In this document: piece after piece, positions 6,342-12,921 of the stretch
Position numbering within the stretch: position 1 is the first letter of the stretch
How the letters are laid out: the number at the start of each line of letters is the position of its first letter
Source: DASQUP01 sp035641235
Lineage (GTDB): Bacteria; Actinomycetota; CADDZG01; WHSQ01
Reading direction: 5' to 3'
Assembly: GCA_035641235.1 (NCBI GenBank)
Contig: DASQUP010000089.1
Span: forward strand, 1-12,921
DNA length: 12,921 bases
Program-made: the position numbers and the translations under genes
Notes under the pieces: model-generated
The model's database searches: none
Told to the model about the DNA's origin: nothing
The model's input: only the letters and a program-made list of their open reading frames with translations

Positions 6342-6404
6342 GGATGAAAGCCTGCGCACGGCCAGCGTCATTCGTGAGGGCCAAGGTCGGGGAAGGTGAT
6401 GTTG

Positions 6405-7121
6405 ATGGCGGGGCAGACCAAGCTCAAGGCCGAACCCAGGATTCCCCTTAGCCGGGAACGGGTGCTCCACGCCGCCATCGAGCTCGCGGACGAGGGCGGA
6501 GTCGACGCACTCAGCATGAGAAAGCTCGGCCAGAGACTGGGCGTCGAGGCGATGTCGCTCTACAACCACGTCGCCGGCAAGGACGACGTTCTCGACGGGA
6601 TGGTCGACGTCCTCATGAACGAGATCAACGAGATCGTCAACAAGATCAAGCCGTCTTCAGGACCGTGGAAAGCCGTCATGCGCGAGAGGGTCCTCGCCGC
6701 GCGCAAAGTTCTCCTGCGCCATCCCTGGGCGCCCGATGTGCTCGAATCGCGCCAGAACCTGAGCGCGCCAATTATGAAGTACTACGACGCGGTCGTCGGG
6801 CTCTTCTTTCAGGCCGGTTTCTCCGTCGATCTGACTCACCACGGGATGCACGCCTTGGGGAGCCGCGCCCTTGGTTTCACTCAGGAGATGTACGACGACT
6901 CGGGCGAGCTTGACGAGAACACGACGGCCATGCTGGAGCAAATGGCCACCGAATTCCCCAATATTGTCGGAATGGTCAGCCAGATCACCCACGATGCCGA
7001 CTCCACTCTGGGGTGGTGTGACGACCAGTACGAGTTCGAGTTTGCCCTCGACCTGATCCTCGACGGCCTCGAGCGGCTGCGCGATCGCGAAGCCCAGGCC
7101 GCCACAGCCGAAACAAGCTAG
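6405..7121 (+). CDS. TetR/AcrR-family transcriptional repressor (TetR_C_1-type)
   Basis: A 238-residue regulator. The N-terminal helix-turn-helix domain (about 15-65) reads SRERVLHAAIELADEGG, then ALSMRKLGQRLGVEAMSLYN, then HVAGKDDVLDGM, a standard TetR pattern. The C-terminal ligand and dimer domain (about 85-225) resembles the TetR_C_1 group, with HPWAPDVLESR, MKYYDAVVGLFFQAGFS and ALGFTQEMYDD. Four in-frame starts crowd together (GTG 6396, ATG 6399, TTG 6402, ATG 6405). I prefer ATG 6405, because GGGGAAGG (6389-6396) is then 8 bases away. It lies between the divergent DUF4389 gene and mmpL, and both flanking promoters carry CTTACG-type palindromes of the kind TetR dimers bind, so it very probably represses both genes and itself. 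The inducer is unknown; a hydrophobic compound or fatty acyl molecule would suit an MMPL partner, but that is inference. Confidence 0.92.
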   Translation: MAGQTKLKAEPRIPLSRERVLHAAIELADEGGVDALSMRKLGQRLGVEAMSLYNHVAGKDDVLDGMVDVLMNEINEIVNKIKPSSGPWKAVMRERVLAARKVLLRHPWAPDVLESRQNLSAPIMKYYDAVVGLFFQAGFSVDLTHHGMHALGSRALGFTQEMYDDSGELDENTTAMLEQMATEFPNIVGMVSQITHDADSTLGWCDDQYEFEFALDLILDGLERLRDREAQAATAETS

Positions 7122-7146
7122 TCACCCGGAATTCACTCTCCTCCCC

Positions 7147-7175
7147 TTGACAGACTTACGGCGTACGTCTAACTT
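7147..7175 (+). promoter_or_regulatory. Predicted mmpL promoter with operator in the spacer
   Basis: TTGACA (7147-7152) and TAACTT (7170-7175) are 17 bases apart. The spacer contains CTTACGGCGTACG (7155-7167), centred in a 17-base near-palindrome GAC...GTC (7153-7169) with one mismatched pair. The arrangement copies the DUF4389 promoter, so repressor binding would exclude RNA polymerase. Confidence 0.65.
7155..7167. promoter_or_regulatory. TetR operator R1 before mmpL
   Basis: CTTACGGCGTACG differs by one base from the perfect palindrome O2 (read on the other strand). It sits between the -35 and -10 of the mmpL promoter. Confidence 0.65.
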
Positions 7176-7211
7176 ACACCGTACGCTTACGGTGTACGCT
7201 TACGGCGTACG
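7173..7211 (+). repeat. Three head-to-tail 13-bp operator copies before mmpL
   Basis: CTTACACCGTACG (7173-7185), CTTACGGTGTACG (7186-7198) and CTTACGGCGTACG (7199-7211) follow one another with no gap and the same orientation. They start inside the -10 and end seven bases before the GGGAGGAG ribosome site. The last copy also forms TTACG-GCGTA-CGTAA with the bases after it (7200-7214). They match O1/O2 and are best read as a multi-site operator for the adjacent TetR. Confidence 0.72.
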
Positions 7212-7231
7212 TAAATTGGGAGGAGAGCGGA

Positions 7232-9496
7232 ATGAGGTTGTCCCCAACTTCGCTGGCCAGAACGGCGGCACGGCATCCCTGGCGAACCATTGCCGGGTGG
7301 GTTGCGGTCCTGATCGTCGCAATCATCCTGTCGGCCCAGATCCTTGGCGACGCCCTAACGACCGAAACGGACTTCACCAACGAGCCCGAAGCCAAGCGGG
7401 CGGCGACGTTGTTGGAGGAGAGGCTCCGCGGCCCGAGCGATGGAACGGAATTCGTCGTCGTAACGGCCGAAAGGCCGGTGACCGATTCCACTTACCGGTC
7501 GTACGTGGAGGACTTGCAGGCAGCGATCGGGGCCCTCGGACCAGACGTCGTCGGCCATGTGGGTAGCTATCTGACAGACGAGGGTCCGGTTTCCGAGACC
7601 GGCCGGTCGACCCTGTTACCCGTCACGCTGGCCCTCGACGACAACACGCCCGTGTCGGAGAAGGCCGAGGCTCTGGTCGAGGCCGTCGAGCGCATCGGCG
7701 CCCCCGATGGTTTCGAGGCTTTGGTGGCCGGTCCGGCGACGCTGGAGAGCGACTTCATTCGACTCGCCGAAGAGGGCCTCCAGAAGGGAGAGGGCATCGG
7801 TCTGGCGGTCGCCCTCGTCGTTTTGGTGCTTGTGTTCGGCGCGGTCGTCACCGCTTTCGTTCCAATCATCCTCGCCGTCATGGCAATCGCCATTGCACTC
7901 GGTTCTGCTGCGTTGTTCGGACTCGCATTCGATCTTCCCTTTTTCATCGCCAACATCATCACGATGATCGGCCTAGCGGTGGGGATCGACTACTCGCTGT
8001 TCATCGTCTCCCGCTACCGAGAGGAGCGCGCTCGCGGTCTCGACAAGGTCGAGGCGATCGCCAATACGGGTGCAACCGCAAGCCGAGCCGTTCTTGTTTC
8101 CGGGCTCACTGTTGTCGTGGCTCTCATGGGTATGTTGCTGCTTCCCAACACCATCTACAGGAGCATCGGCCTGGGGGCGATCCTCGTCGTCGTAATCGCC
8201 GTCTCGGCATCTCTGTCGCTGCTGCCGGCGGTTCTCGTTCTGATGGGCAACAAGGTCGATGCGCTCCGGATCCGAGGCCGGAGGAAGAATTCTCGCGAGC
8301 GGCAGGGTCGGTTCTGGAATCGCGCGGCGAGCACCGTCATGCGCCGACCCGTCGTCAGTCTGGTCGTGACGGCCGCGGTCCTCGGCATCGCCGCACTCCC
8401 GTACTTCGGCATCAACGAGGGCTTCTCAGGTGTGAGCACGCTGCCCGACGAGGCCGGGTCCAAGCAGGCCTTCGTGGTGATGGAGAGAGAGTTCTCAGGA
8501 GGCCTTGGTTCTCCCGTGGAGATAGTCGTCGATGGTGAGATCACCCCCGAGGTGGACGCATTCATCGCGAACATGCAGGAGCAGCTGCGGGCCGATTCTG
8601 CGTTCGGACCATCCGTCGTGGAGACGAACGAAGCGGGCGATCTCGCACTGATCTCAGTTCCTCTGTCGGGAGACGTTGCAGCCAACGTTGCAATGGATGC
8701 GGTCCGCGAGCTCCGGGACGAAATCGTGCCGCGCGTATTTGACGGCGCGCCCGTCGAGGTTCTGGTTGGAGGCGATACCGCTTACAACGTCGACTATCTC
8801 GATCAGACACAGTTCTACACTCCGATCGTCTTCATCTTTGTACTCGGTTTGTCATTCGTGCTTCTGACGGTGGCCTTCCGTTCGGTCGTCATTCCGGCTA
8901 AGGCAATATCAATGAACCTGCTCTCGGTGGGAGCGGCATACGGGATGGTCGTTCTGTTCTTCCAACAGGGAACCGGACCGGAGTTCTTCAAGGACGTCGC
9001 AAGTTGGTTCGGCTTCGGGCAGGTCGAGGCCATCGAGACGGGTGTGCCGCTGTTCATGTTCAGCGTCCTCTTCGGCCTCTCCATGGACTATCACGTGTTC
9101 TTGCTCAGCCGGATTCGCGAACGCTTCGACCAGACCGGGAACAATGGCGAATCCGTCGCCTACGGGCTGCGCACAACTGGGTCCCTCATCACGGGTGCTG
9201 CTGCCATCATGGTTGCGGTCTTCGCTGGTTTTGCAGCAGGCCCACTCGTTGCGCTACAGCAGATGGGCTTCGGCTTGGCAGTTGCGGTTGCGTTGGACGC
9301 CACCATCGTGCGCTCCGTTCTGGTCCCGGCGACCATGAAACTGCTCGGCCGCCGGAACTGGTATCTGCCGTCATGGCTCGAGTGGTTGCCACAGGTCAGC
9401 CTCGAAGCAGAAACAACGCCGGTGCCGGCTCCCCAGTCGCCGGCCACGGAGCCCGAGCCGGCCACCGAGCCGGAGCCGGAGCTGGCTCCGATCTGA
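7232..9496 (+). CDS. MMPL/RND-family transporter
   Basis: A 754-residue inner-membrane exporter of the MMPL branch of the RND superfamily, which uses the proton gradient to move lipids, siderophores or hydrophobic compounds. One helix (about 18-38) leads to the first extracytoplasmic domain, opening with DFTNEPEAKRAATLLEERL (residues 47-65). A helix bundle (about 188-340) contains GIDYSLFIVSRYREE (251-265). A second helix starts near 375, a second porter domain spans about 395-525, and a last bundle (about 528-705) contains GLSMDYHVFLLSRIRE (615-630). Both copies of the G-x-x-x-D-Y motif that carry the proton-relay Asp/Tyr are intact. The chain ends in a short Pro/Glu-rich tail. Length is normal for actinobacterial MMPLs outside the mycolate group. 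ATG 7232 has GGGAGGAG seven bases ahead. Upstream lie tetR and four operator copies, so expression is probably inducible. The substrate is unknown. Confidence 0.93.
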   Translation: MRLSPTSLARTAARHPWRTIAGWVAVLIVAIILSAQILGDALTTETDFTNEPEAKRAATLLEERLRGPSDGTEFVVVTAERPVTDSTYRSYVEDLQAAIGALGPDVVGHVGSYLTDEGPVSETGRSTLLPVTLALDDNTPVSEKAEALVEAVERIGAPDGFEALVAGPATLESDFIRLAEEGLQKGEGIGLAVALVVLVLVFGAVVTAFVPIILAVMAIAIALGSAALFGLAFDLPFFIANIITMIGLAVGIDYSLFIVSRYREERARGLDKVEAIANTGATASRAVLVSGLTVVVALMGMLLLPNTIYRSIGLGAILVVVIAVSASLSLLPAVLVLMGNKVDALRIRGRRKNSRERQGRFWNRAASTVMRRPVVSLVVTAAVLGIAALPYFGINEGFSGVSTLPDEAGSKQAFVVMEREFSGGLGSPVEIVVDGEITPEVDAFIANMQEQLRADSAFGPSVVETNEAGDLALISVPLSGDVAANVAMDAVRELRDEIVPRVFDGAPVEVLVGGDTAYNVDYLDQTQFYTPIVFIFVLGLSFVLLTVAFRSVVIPAKAISMNLLSVGAAYGMVVLFFQQGTGPEFFKDVASWFGFGQVEAIETGVPLFMFSVLFGLSMDYHVFLLSRIRERFDQTGNNGESVAYGLRTTGSLITGAAAIMVAVFAGFAAGPLVALQQMGFGLAVAVALDATIVRSVLVPATMKLLGRRNWYLPSWLEWLPQVSLEAETTPVPAPQSPATEPEPATEPEPELAPI

Positions 9497-9516
9497 TAAA
9501 CCCACCCAAAGGAATG

Positions 9517-9544
9517 ACTCGGGGGCGCTTCGGCGCCCCCGAGT
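9517..9544. terminator. Strong hairpin after mmpL
   Basis: A perfect 12-base stem (ACTCGGGGGCGC and its complement) closes on a TTCG tetraloop, 20 bases after the mmpL stop. There is no T-run, so it may end transcription with Rho, stabilise the mRNA 3' end, or serve convergent transcripts from both sides (mmpL and the polymerase gene). Confidence 0.75.
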
Positions 9545-9580
9545 GCGCGATAGACCAGACCACGCTACTGCGCGCAACGC

Positions 9581-9664
9581 CCACGTCTCGCTCGTCAACA
9601 GTGCTATGAGCGCCTCTTCATCCCGATCGGAGTCGTACTCCCTGAAGGTCGGTGCATCCGTCAT
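9581..9664 (-). pseudogene. Possible N-terminal remnant of a GNAT acetyltransferase
   Basis: On the minus strand ATG 9664 opens about 28 codons reading MTDAPTFREYDSDRDEEA, then LIALLTSETW. This resembles the first strand and helix of GNAT acetyltransferases (I-R-x-Y/A-x-x-x-D-x-x-A-L-x-x-L). After Trp28 the frame passes into the mmpL terminator hairpin and the similarity ends, so the acetyl-CoA-binding part is absent. No clear ribosome site precedes it. It could be chance; I treat it as a possible fragment only. Confidence 0.28.
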
Positions 9665-9685
9665 GAATCAGTCTCTGTCAGACGA

Positions 9686-10636
9686 TCAGCTGCGGCGCGC
9701 CCGGGCGCGCCGCTTGCCCTCGTGCATGGCCTGCACCCGGGCGACGGGAATCGTGTGGCCCTCTTCGATCAGATCAGCGTTCAATGGCTGGGGCTCAGGC
9801 ATCAGCTCCGCCCATGGATTTTTGTCCGAGACCATTTCGGGAACGTTGTGAATCGTGAACTCTCCAGGGGTTATGTGTTCGAGGTCGTCCCACGCGACCG
9901 GGAAGGAGACTGGAACGCGAGGTCGCACGCGTGGGCTGTACGCCGACACCACTGTGGCCCCTCCCGCTCGAGTGGAGTCCAGATACACCTTTCCACCTCG
10001 GTCCTCACGCATGTAAGCCGTCGTAACGAGTGCCGGGTCGAGGCGCTCGGCGCGCACGGCGATTGCTCGAGTCGCGGCAGCAACATCTTCGATGCCGGCC
10101 TCAGCGTCTAAGGGAACAAAAACGTGGATGCCCTTGGCGCCGCTTGTCTTTGCCACACCTGCGAGTCCCAGTTCGGTCAACGTCTCGCGCACCAGGAGTG
10201 CTGCTTGAACGACGAGCGGGAAAGGGGTGTCGGGTGGAGGGTCGATATCGAGCACCATATGGGTTGTTCGGTCCCACGCTCCGGCTCTAACGAGGGTGGG
10301 GTGGTACTCAATCGCACGTTGATTGGCAAACCAAAGGAGCGTCCGGCGGTCATTGCACAGCGCATAGGCGACCTGCCGCTGCGAGGCCTCCGCCCATACC
10401 GACACCGTCTGCACCCAATCCGGCGTGTACTTGGGAACGTTCTTCTGCATGAACGGCTTCTGACCTCGGACCACACGGATGACCGATAGGGGGCGGTCGG
10501 CAAGCTCGGGAATCAAGTGATCCGAGACCCCGTCGAGGTAGTCCACCAAGTCTCGCTTAGTTGCGCCGGAGCCCTCGAACAGAGGCTGGTCGAGGTTCGT
10601 TAACGACACCTCATCGCGCGTCTCATCGCTGCCCAT
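9686..10636 (-). CDS. Stand-alone LigD-type polymerase domain (AEP primase-polymerase)
   Basis: A 316-residue protein matching the polymerase domain of DNA ligase D, an archaeo-eukaryotic-primase fold enzyme that adds (ribo)nucleotides to fill ends or gaps in non-homologous end joining and related repair. Key motifs are present: the metal-binding D-x-D at Asp130/Asp132 (VLDIDPP), SGAKGIH (165-171), and a third acidic residue Asp220 (KVYLDSTRAGG), followed by VVSAYSPR and the C-terminal PVAWDDLE. The N-terminal KRDLVDYLDGVSDHLIPEL, then RPLSVIR and FMQKN, also fit the family. Ligase and phosphoesterase domains are absent, as in the free-standing PolDom paralogues of actinobacteria. No Ku or ligase gene lies in the window. 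The C-terminus is a basic tail (GKRRARARRS). ATG 10636 has GAAGG about 9 bases upstream. Activity seems intact; whether it serves NHEJ or excision repair cannot be told here. Confidence 0.9.
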   Translation of the reverse strand: MGSDETRDEVSLTNLDQPLFEGSGATKRDLVDYLDGVSDHLIPELADRPLSVIRVVRGQKPFMQKNVPKYTPDWVQTVSVWAEASQRQVAYALCNDRRTLLWFANQRAIEYHPTLVRAGAWDRTTHMVLDIDPPPDTPFPLVVQAALLVRETLTELGLAGVAKTSGAKGIHVFVPLDAEAGIEDVAAATRAIAVRAERLDPALVTTAYMREDRGGKVYLDSTRAGGATVVSAYSPRVRPRVPVSFPVAWDDLEHITPGEFTIHNVPEMVSDKNPWAELMPEPQPLNADLIEEGHTIPVARVQAMHEGKRRARARRS

Positions 10637-10918
10637 GGCGGCAACCTTCTTCGACTACGGGCGGTAAGGCAACTCTGGATCACCGATCACATGATCGTGT
10701 CGAGCCACCGGCTCAGCCGAAAGCAAAGCAAGCATTGGCCACCCTCGCCCCACAACATGTCCCGGTCGTAGGTGGCGATGGGGTGGATCGCCCGCGGGGG
10801 GCGCCTTCTTCGACGCGCGCTTCGAGACGGCGCAACGATGCGCCAGGAAGGTGGGGGGATGAAGGTACGACCGATTGGTTTTGCCTTATCTGTTGTGGCC
10901 TCCAGATCGGGAGGCAGG
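10637..10918. other. Intergenic region between divergent polymerase and carboxypeptidase genes
   Basis: No supported gene. A short palindrome CGATCA-CA-TGATCG (10684-10697) lies about 50 bases before the polymerase start and could be an operator. Open frames cross the region on both strands but lack ribosome sites and family resemblance. The region must hold both divergent promoters, but I see no clear -35/-10 pair. Confidence 0.3.
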
Positions 10919-12765
10919 GTGGCCAAGAACTCAAGGATGAGAAACGCATCCGGGCGTGGCGCACTGCGAACTCGCCGCTTGATGCTGGTGACCGCGATGG
11001 TCTCAACCCTGGTGGCGTCCGTGCTCTCGGCAGACCGAGTCGTCGCCCAGGAGCCCACCCAAGTAACTGGGGTGGCAGTTGTCCACAAGGACGGATACTC
11101 CACCGTTTCGTGGACTCATGTCGACGGAGCCACCGAGTACGAGATCGAGCGGACTCCGGTTGACGAGGCCGACGTGCCGACTGGAGACTCGGTGATCGTC
11201 GGTATTTGGCGTCCAGACCGGCAGGTTAACCAGGACTTCCCGACCTTTGCCGACGCCGGATTCTTGCCCGGCGACCGTTTCCAGTGGCGCGTCCGGGCAC
11301 TGTTGGATACCGAGCCACAGCCATTTTCCGAGCGGGTGTTCGGGACCACGCTGCCGCAATGGGGAGACCCAAACGTCCCCGGCGAAAACCTTCGAACGCA
11401 GTGGGAGTCAACCGGCGGACTGCAGTACACCAACGATGTCAATGAGTATGCGTATACGGCTGCTATCGATGAAATGAGCGATCGGGTGCGCGTGGTGGAG
11501 CTCGGCCAGACTCGATTGGGCTGTCCGATCAACATGTTCATCATCTCGTACCCGGAACCGCTTGACACCGCCAAGAGAATCGCCCGCTCGCAGAGCGCAG
11601 CGCTGATTAACTGCAACGTCCACGGCAACGAGCCGTCCGGGCGCGAGGGATGTTTGATCCTGGCGCGCCAGCTCGCCTTTGGGAACGATCCTCGGACGAT
11701 CGACATCCTGTCCAACACGACGGTCCTCATCGTGCCGACCATCAATGGTGACGGCCGCGCTGCCAACACGCGCGGAAACGCGGTCGGACAAGACCTAAAC
11801 CGTGACTTCTCGCTCCTTCGCCAGCCCGAGACTTTCGCGTTTACGGAGATGTTGCGCGATTACCAACCCTTGGTTGCTTATGACGGCCATGAGTTTGGCA
11901 ACAGGCGCGCTGGCGACCTACCGATGCTCCCGCCTAGGCACCTGAACGTGGGTCAGTCCATCTTTGGCGAGGCTCAGAACATGCTCGTTGGCACCATGTA
12001 CGGGCAGGGTGCAGTCGACGGTTGGTGGCCGTGTCCCTCGGGTGCACCGGTGGTGGGAACGTTGGCCTGAGCCAGGAGACGATCCTCCGCAACACCCTGG
12101 GATTGAAGAACATTGCCGGCATGCTGCTCGAAGCCCGCAGCGCGGGTGGGACAACGCGGCCTGCCGAAACCGGCAACCTCCAGGCCAACCGGCTGCGCAA
12201 GGGCTACTCGCAGCTGTGGACACAGCACGTGATGCTCGATCACTTTCTGGCGAACCGGGAGTCTATGGTCGCGTCGAGGAAGACGGCGATCCAGTTCCAG
12301 AACTCGAACACGGGACGGATTGTGTTCCGGGGTTCGCGGCTGATCCCGGCCTTCCCGGCTCCGCATCCAGGCCAGGATCCACCGCCGCCGGAGGACCCCT
12401 CACCCGAGCAGATCCTCGAGGAACCTCCGTGCGGATATCTGCTGACCGAAGAAGAGTTCTCCGGCCCGCGGACCGACGGGGACACCACGATCGCAGAACG
12501 AATCCAGGCTCACGGTTGGCGTGTCGCGGAGCGCAAGCAGGGATACATGGTCCCCCTGTCCCAGCCGCACCGAGGCCTCATTCCGTTGCTTCTCGACGCC
12601 CAGGCGGCCGAGGAATGGGCGGGAATCGACGGCGACCGGCTGTACCCACCATCGGGGTGGCCGGAAGACGAGCCCGTGCCAGATCAGGCATGCGGGCGCG
12701 GTCCATCCTTCCAGTCGTCTTCGTCGGTAAGGGCGAGCTACGACCTGACCTACGACACCGACTAG
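10919..12765 (+). pseudogene. Secreted FN3-M14 zinc carboxypeptidase, broken by a one-base frameshift
   Basis: Two adjoining frames together encode one protein of about 615 residues. Frame A (GTG 10919 or ATG 10937 to TGA 12068-12070) has a basic n-region, a hydrophobic signal segment (about 21-38, ending near VVAQ), a fibronectin-III-like domain (about 47-145) and most of an M14 metallocarboxypeptidase domain. Its zinc ligands are His235 and Glu238 (VHGNEPSGREG) and His324 (YDGHEFGN), with the substrate-binding Asn294-Arg295 in GQDLNRDFS. Frame B continues from 12040 (GCTGGGNVGLSQETILRN) to TAG 12763-12765 and holds the probable catalytic Glu in GMLLEAR (codon 12130-12132). The switch lies at 12038-12039, where PCP and GCTGGG are separated by two bases instead of three. 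As written, frame A ends without its catalytic Glu, so the product should be inactive. GGGAGG (10909-10914) supports GTG 10919. Peptidase substrate is unknown; a sequencing error is possible. Confidence 0.82.
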
Positions 12766-12783
12766 AGGGGGTCACCCGGACGT

Positions 12784-12836
12784 TTTGTTGCGACACGGAG
12801 ACCTCTGTGTGTGTGTGGCCTCTGTGTCGCAACAAA
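12784..12836. terminator. Long inverted repeat between convergent genes
   Basis: TTTGTTGCGACAC (12784-12796) pairs perfectly with GTGTCGCAACAAA (12824-12836), and the stem extends to about 17 pairs with one G-U. The loop contains a (TG)n run, and CCTCTGTGT occurs twice (12802-12810 and 12819-12827). It lies 19 bases after the carboxypeptidase stop and 30 bases from the stop of an apparent minus-strand gene. The A and T ends of the arms suit a bidirectional terminator. Confidence 0.7.
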
Positions 12837-12865
12837 GGCTGTCGGATCATGGCCCCGCGTGCGGG

Positions 12866-12921
12866 TCAGATCTTCGTTGCGGTGACGGTCACCGGCCGTC
12901 CGACAAAGCGACCCATTCTTC
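12866..12921 (-). CDS. C-terminal end of an unidentified convergent gene (partial)
   Basis: A minus-strand frame enters from the right edge and stops at TGA 12868-12866. Its 17 visible residues end in MGRFVGRPVTVTATKI, which looks like a protein C-terminus: alternating hydrophobic residues and a basic end. The long hairpin just beyond its stop, placed symmetrically between two stops, supports a convergent gene pair. Too little is present to name a family, and a chance frame cannot be excluded. Confidence 0.35.
   Translation of the reverse strand, partial: RMGRFVGRPVTVTATKI

Noticed and set aside
7155..7211. CRISPR-like repeat array
   Set aside because: The 13-bp units are contiguous without spacers, palindromic, and match sites near tetR; an operator array explains them.
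8155..8685. 176-codon frame antisense to mmpL
   Set aside because: Ser/Thr/Arg-rich shadow typical of the reverse strand of hydrophobic coding DNA; the mmpL frame is intact.
10561..11163. 200-codon plus-strand frame over the polymerase start and carboxypeptidase N-terminus
   Set aside because: It spans two well-supported genes in other frames, is Arg/Ser/Pro-rich, and has no recognisable domain or ribosome site.

Overview
The window looks like part of a high-GC actinobacterial chromosome, possibly Acidimicrobiia or another marine or soil actinobacterium. This rests on codon use, GTG/TTG starts, an EHN-type epoxide hydrolase, an MMPL transporter with its own TetR, a stand-alone LigD-type polymerase and a DUF4389 protein. 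The lineage is an inference. There is no plasmid or phage replication gene, no insertion sequence, no CRISPR array and no rRNA.

Layout. (1) 1-1467, plus strand: the C-terminal end of a probable Gfo/Idh/MocA oxidoreductase, then a complete epoxide hydrolase. (2) 1468-2423: a 3' fragment of tRNA-Ser(UGA) that begins at the anticodon loop (a probable att scar), three 10-bp direct repeats, then a VapB/VapC-type toxin-antitoxin pair. (3) 2424-2773: no confident gene. (4) 2774-5490, minus strand: a large membrane family-2 glycosyltransferase and a small VOC/glyoxalase-like protein. (5) 5626-9496: a regulatory unit made of a DUF4389 membrane protein (minus), a divergent TetR repressor (plus) and an MMPL/RND transporter (plus). 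(6) 9517-10636: a strong hairpin, a possible GNAT remnant and a LigD-type polymerase-domain protein (minus). (7) 10919-12765, plus: a secreted FN3-M14 zinc carboxypeptidase broken by a one-base frameshift. (8) 12784-12921: a long hairpin and the last residues of a convergent gene.

The most coherent system is tetR-mmpL-DUF4389. A 13-bp element (CTTACG-N-CGTAAG and close variants) occurs twice in the DUF4389/tetR intergenic region and four times before mmpL, three of them head to tail with no gap. In front of both DUF4389 and mmpL the sequence CCTTGACA-NN-CTTACGGCGTA recurs, so an operator sits in the promoter spacer of each. The simplest reading is that the TetR protein represses the membrane protein, the transporter and probably itself, and releases them on binding an unknown lipophilic ligand.

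The second point of interest is the tRNA scar next to vapBC, which suggests an integrated element lying to the left of position 1553. The third is decay: the carboxypeptidase frameshift separates the zinc ligands from the likely catalytic glutamate, the VapC has two substituted acidic positions, and there are possible remnants at 9581-9664 and 2600-2777.
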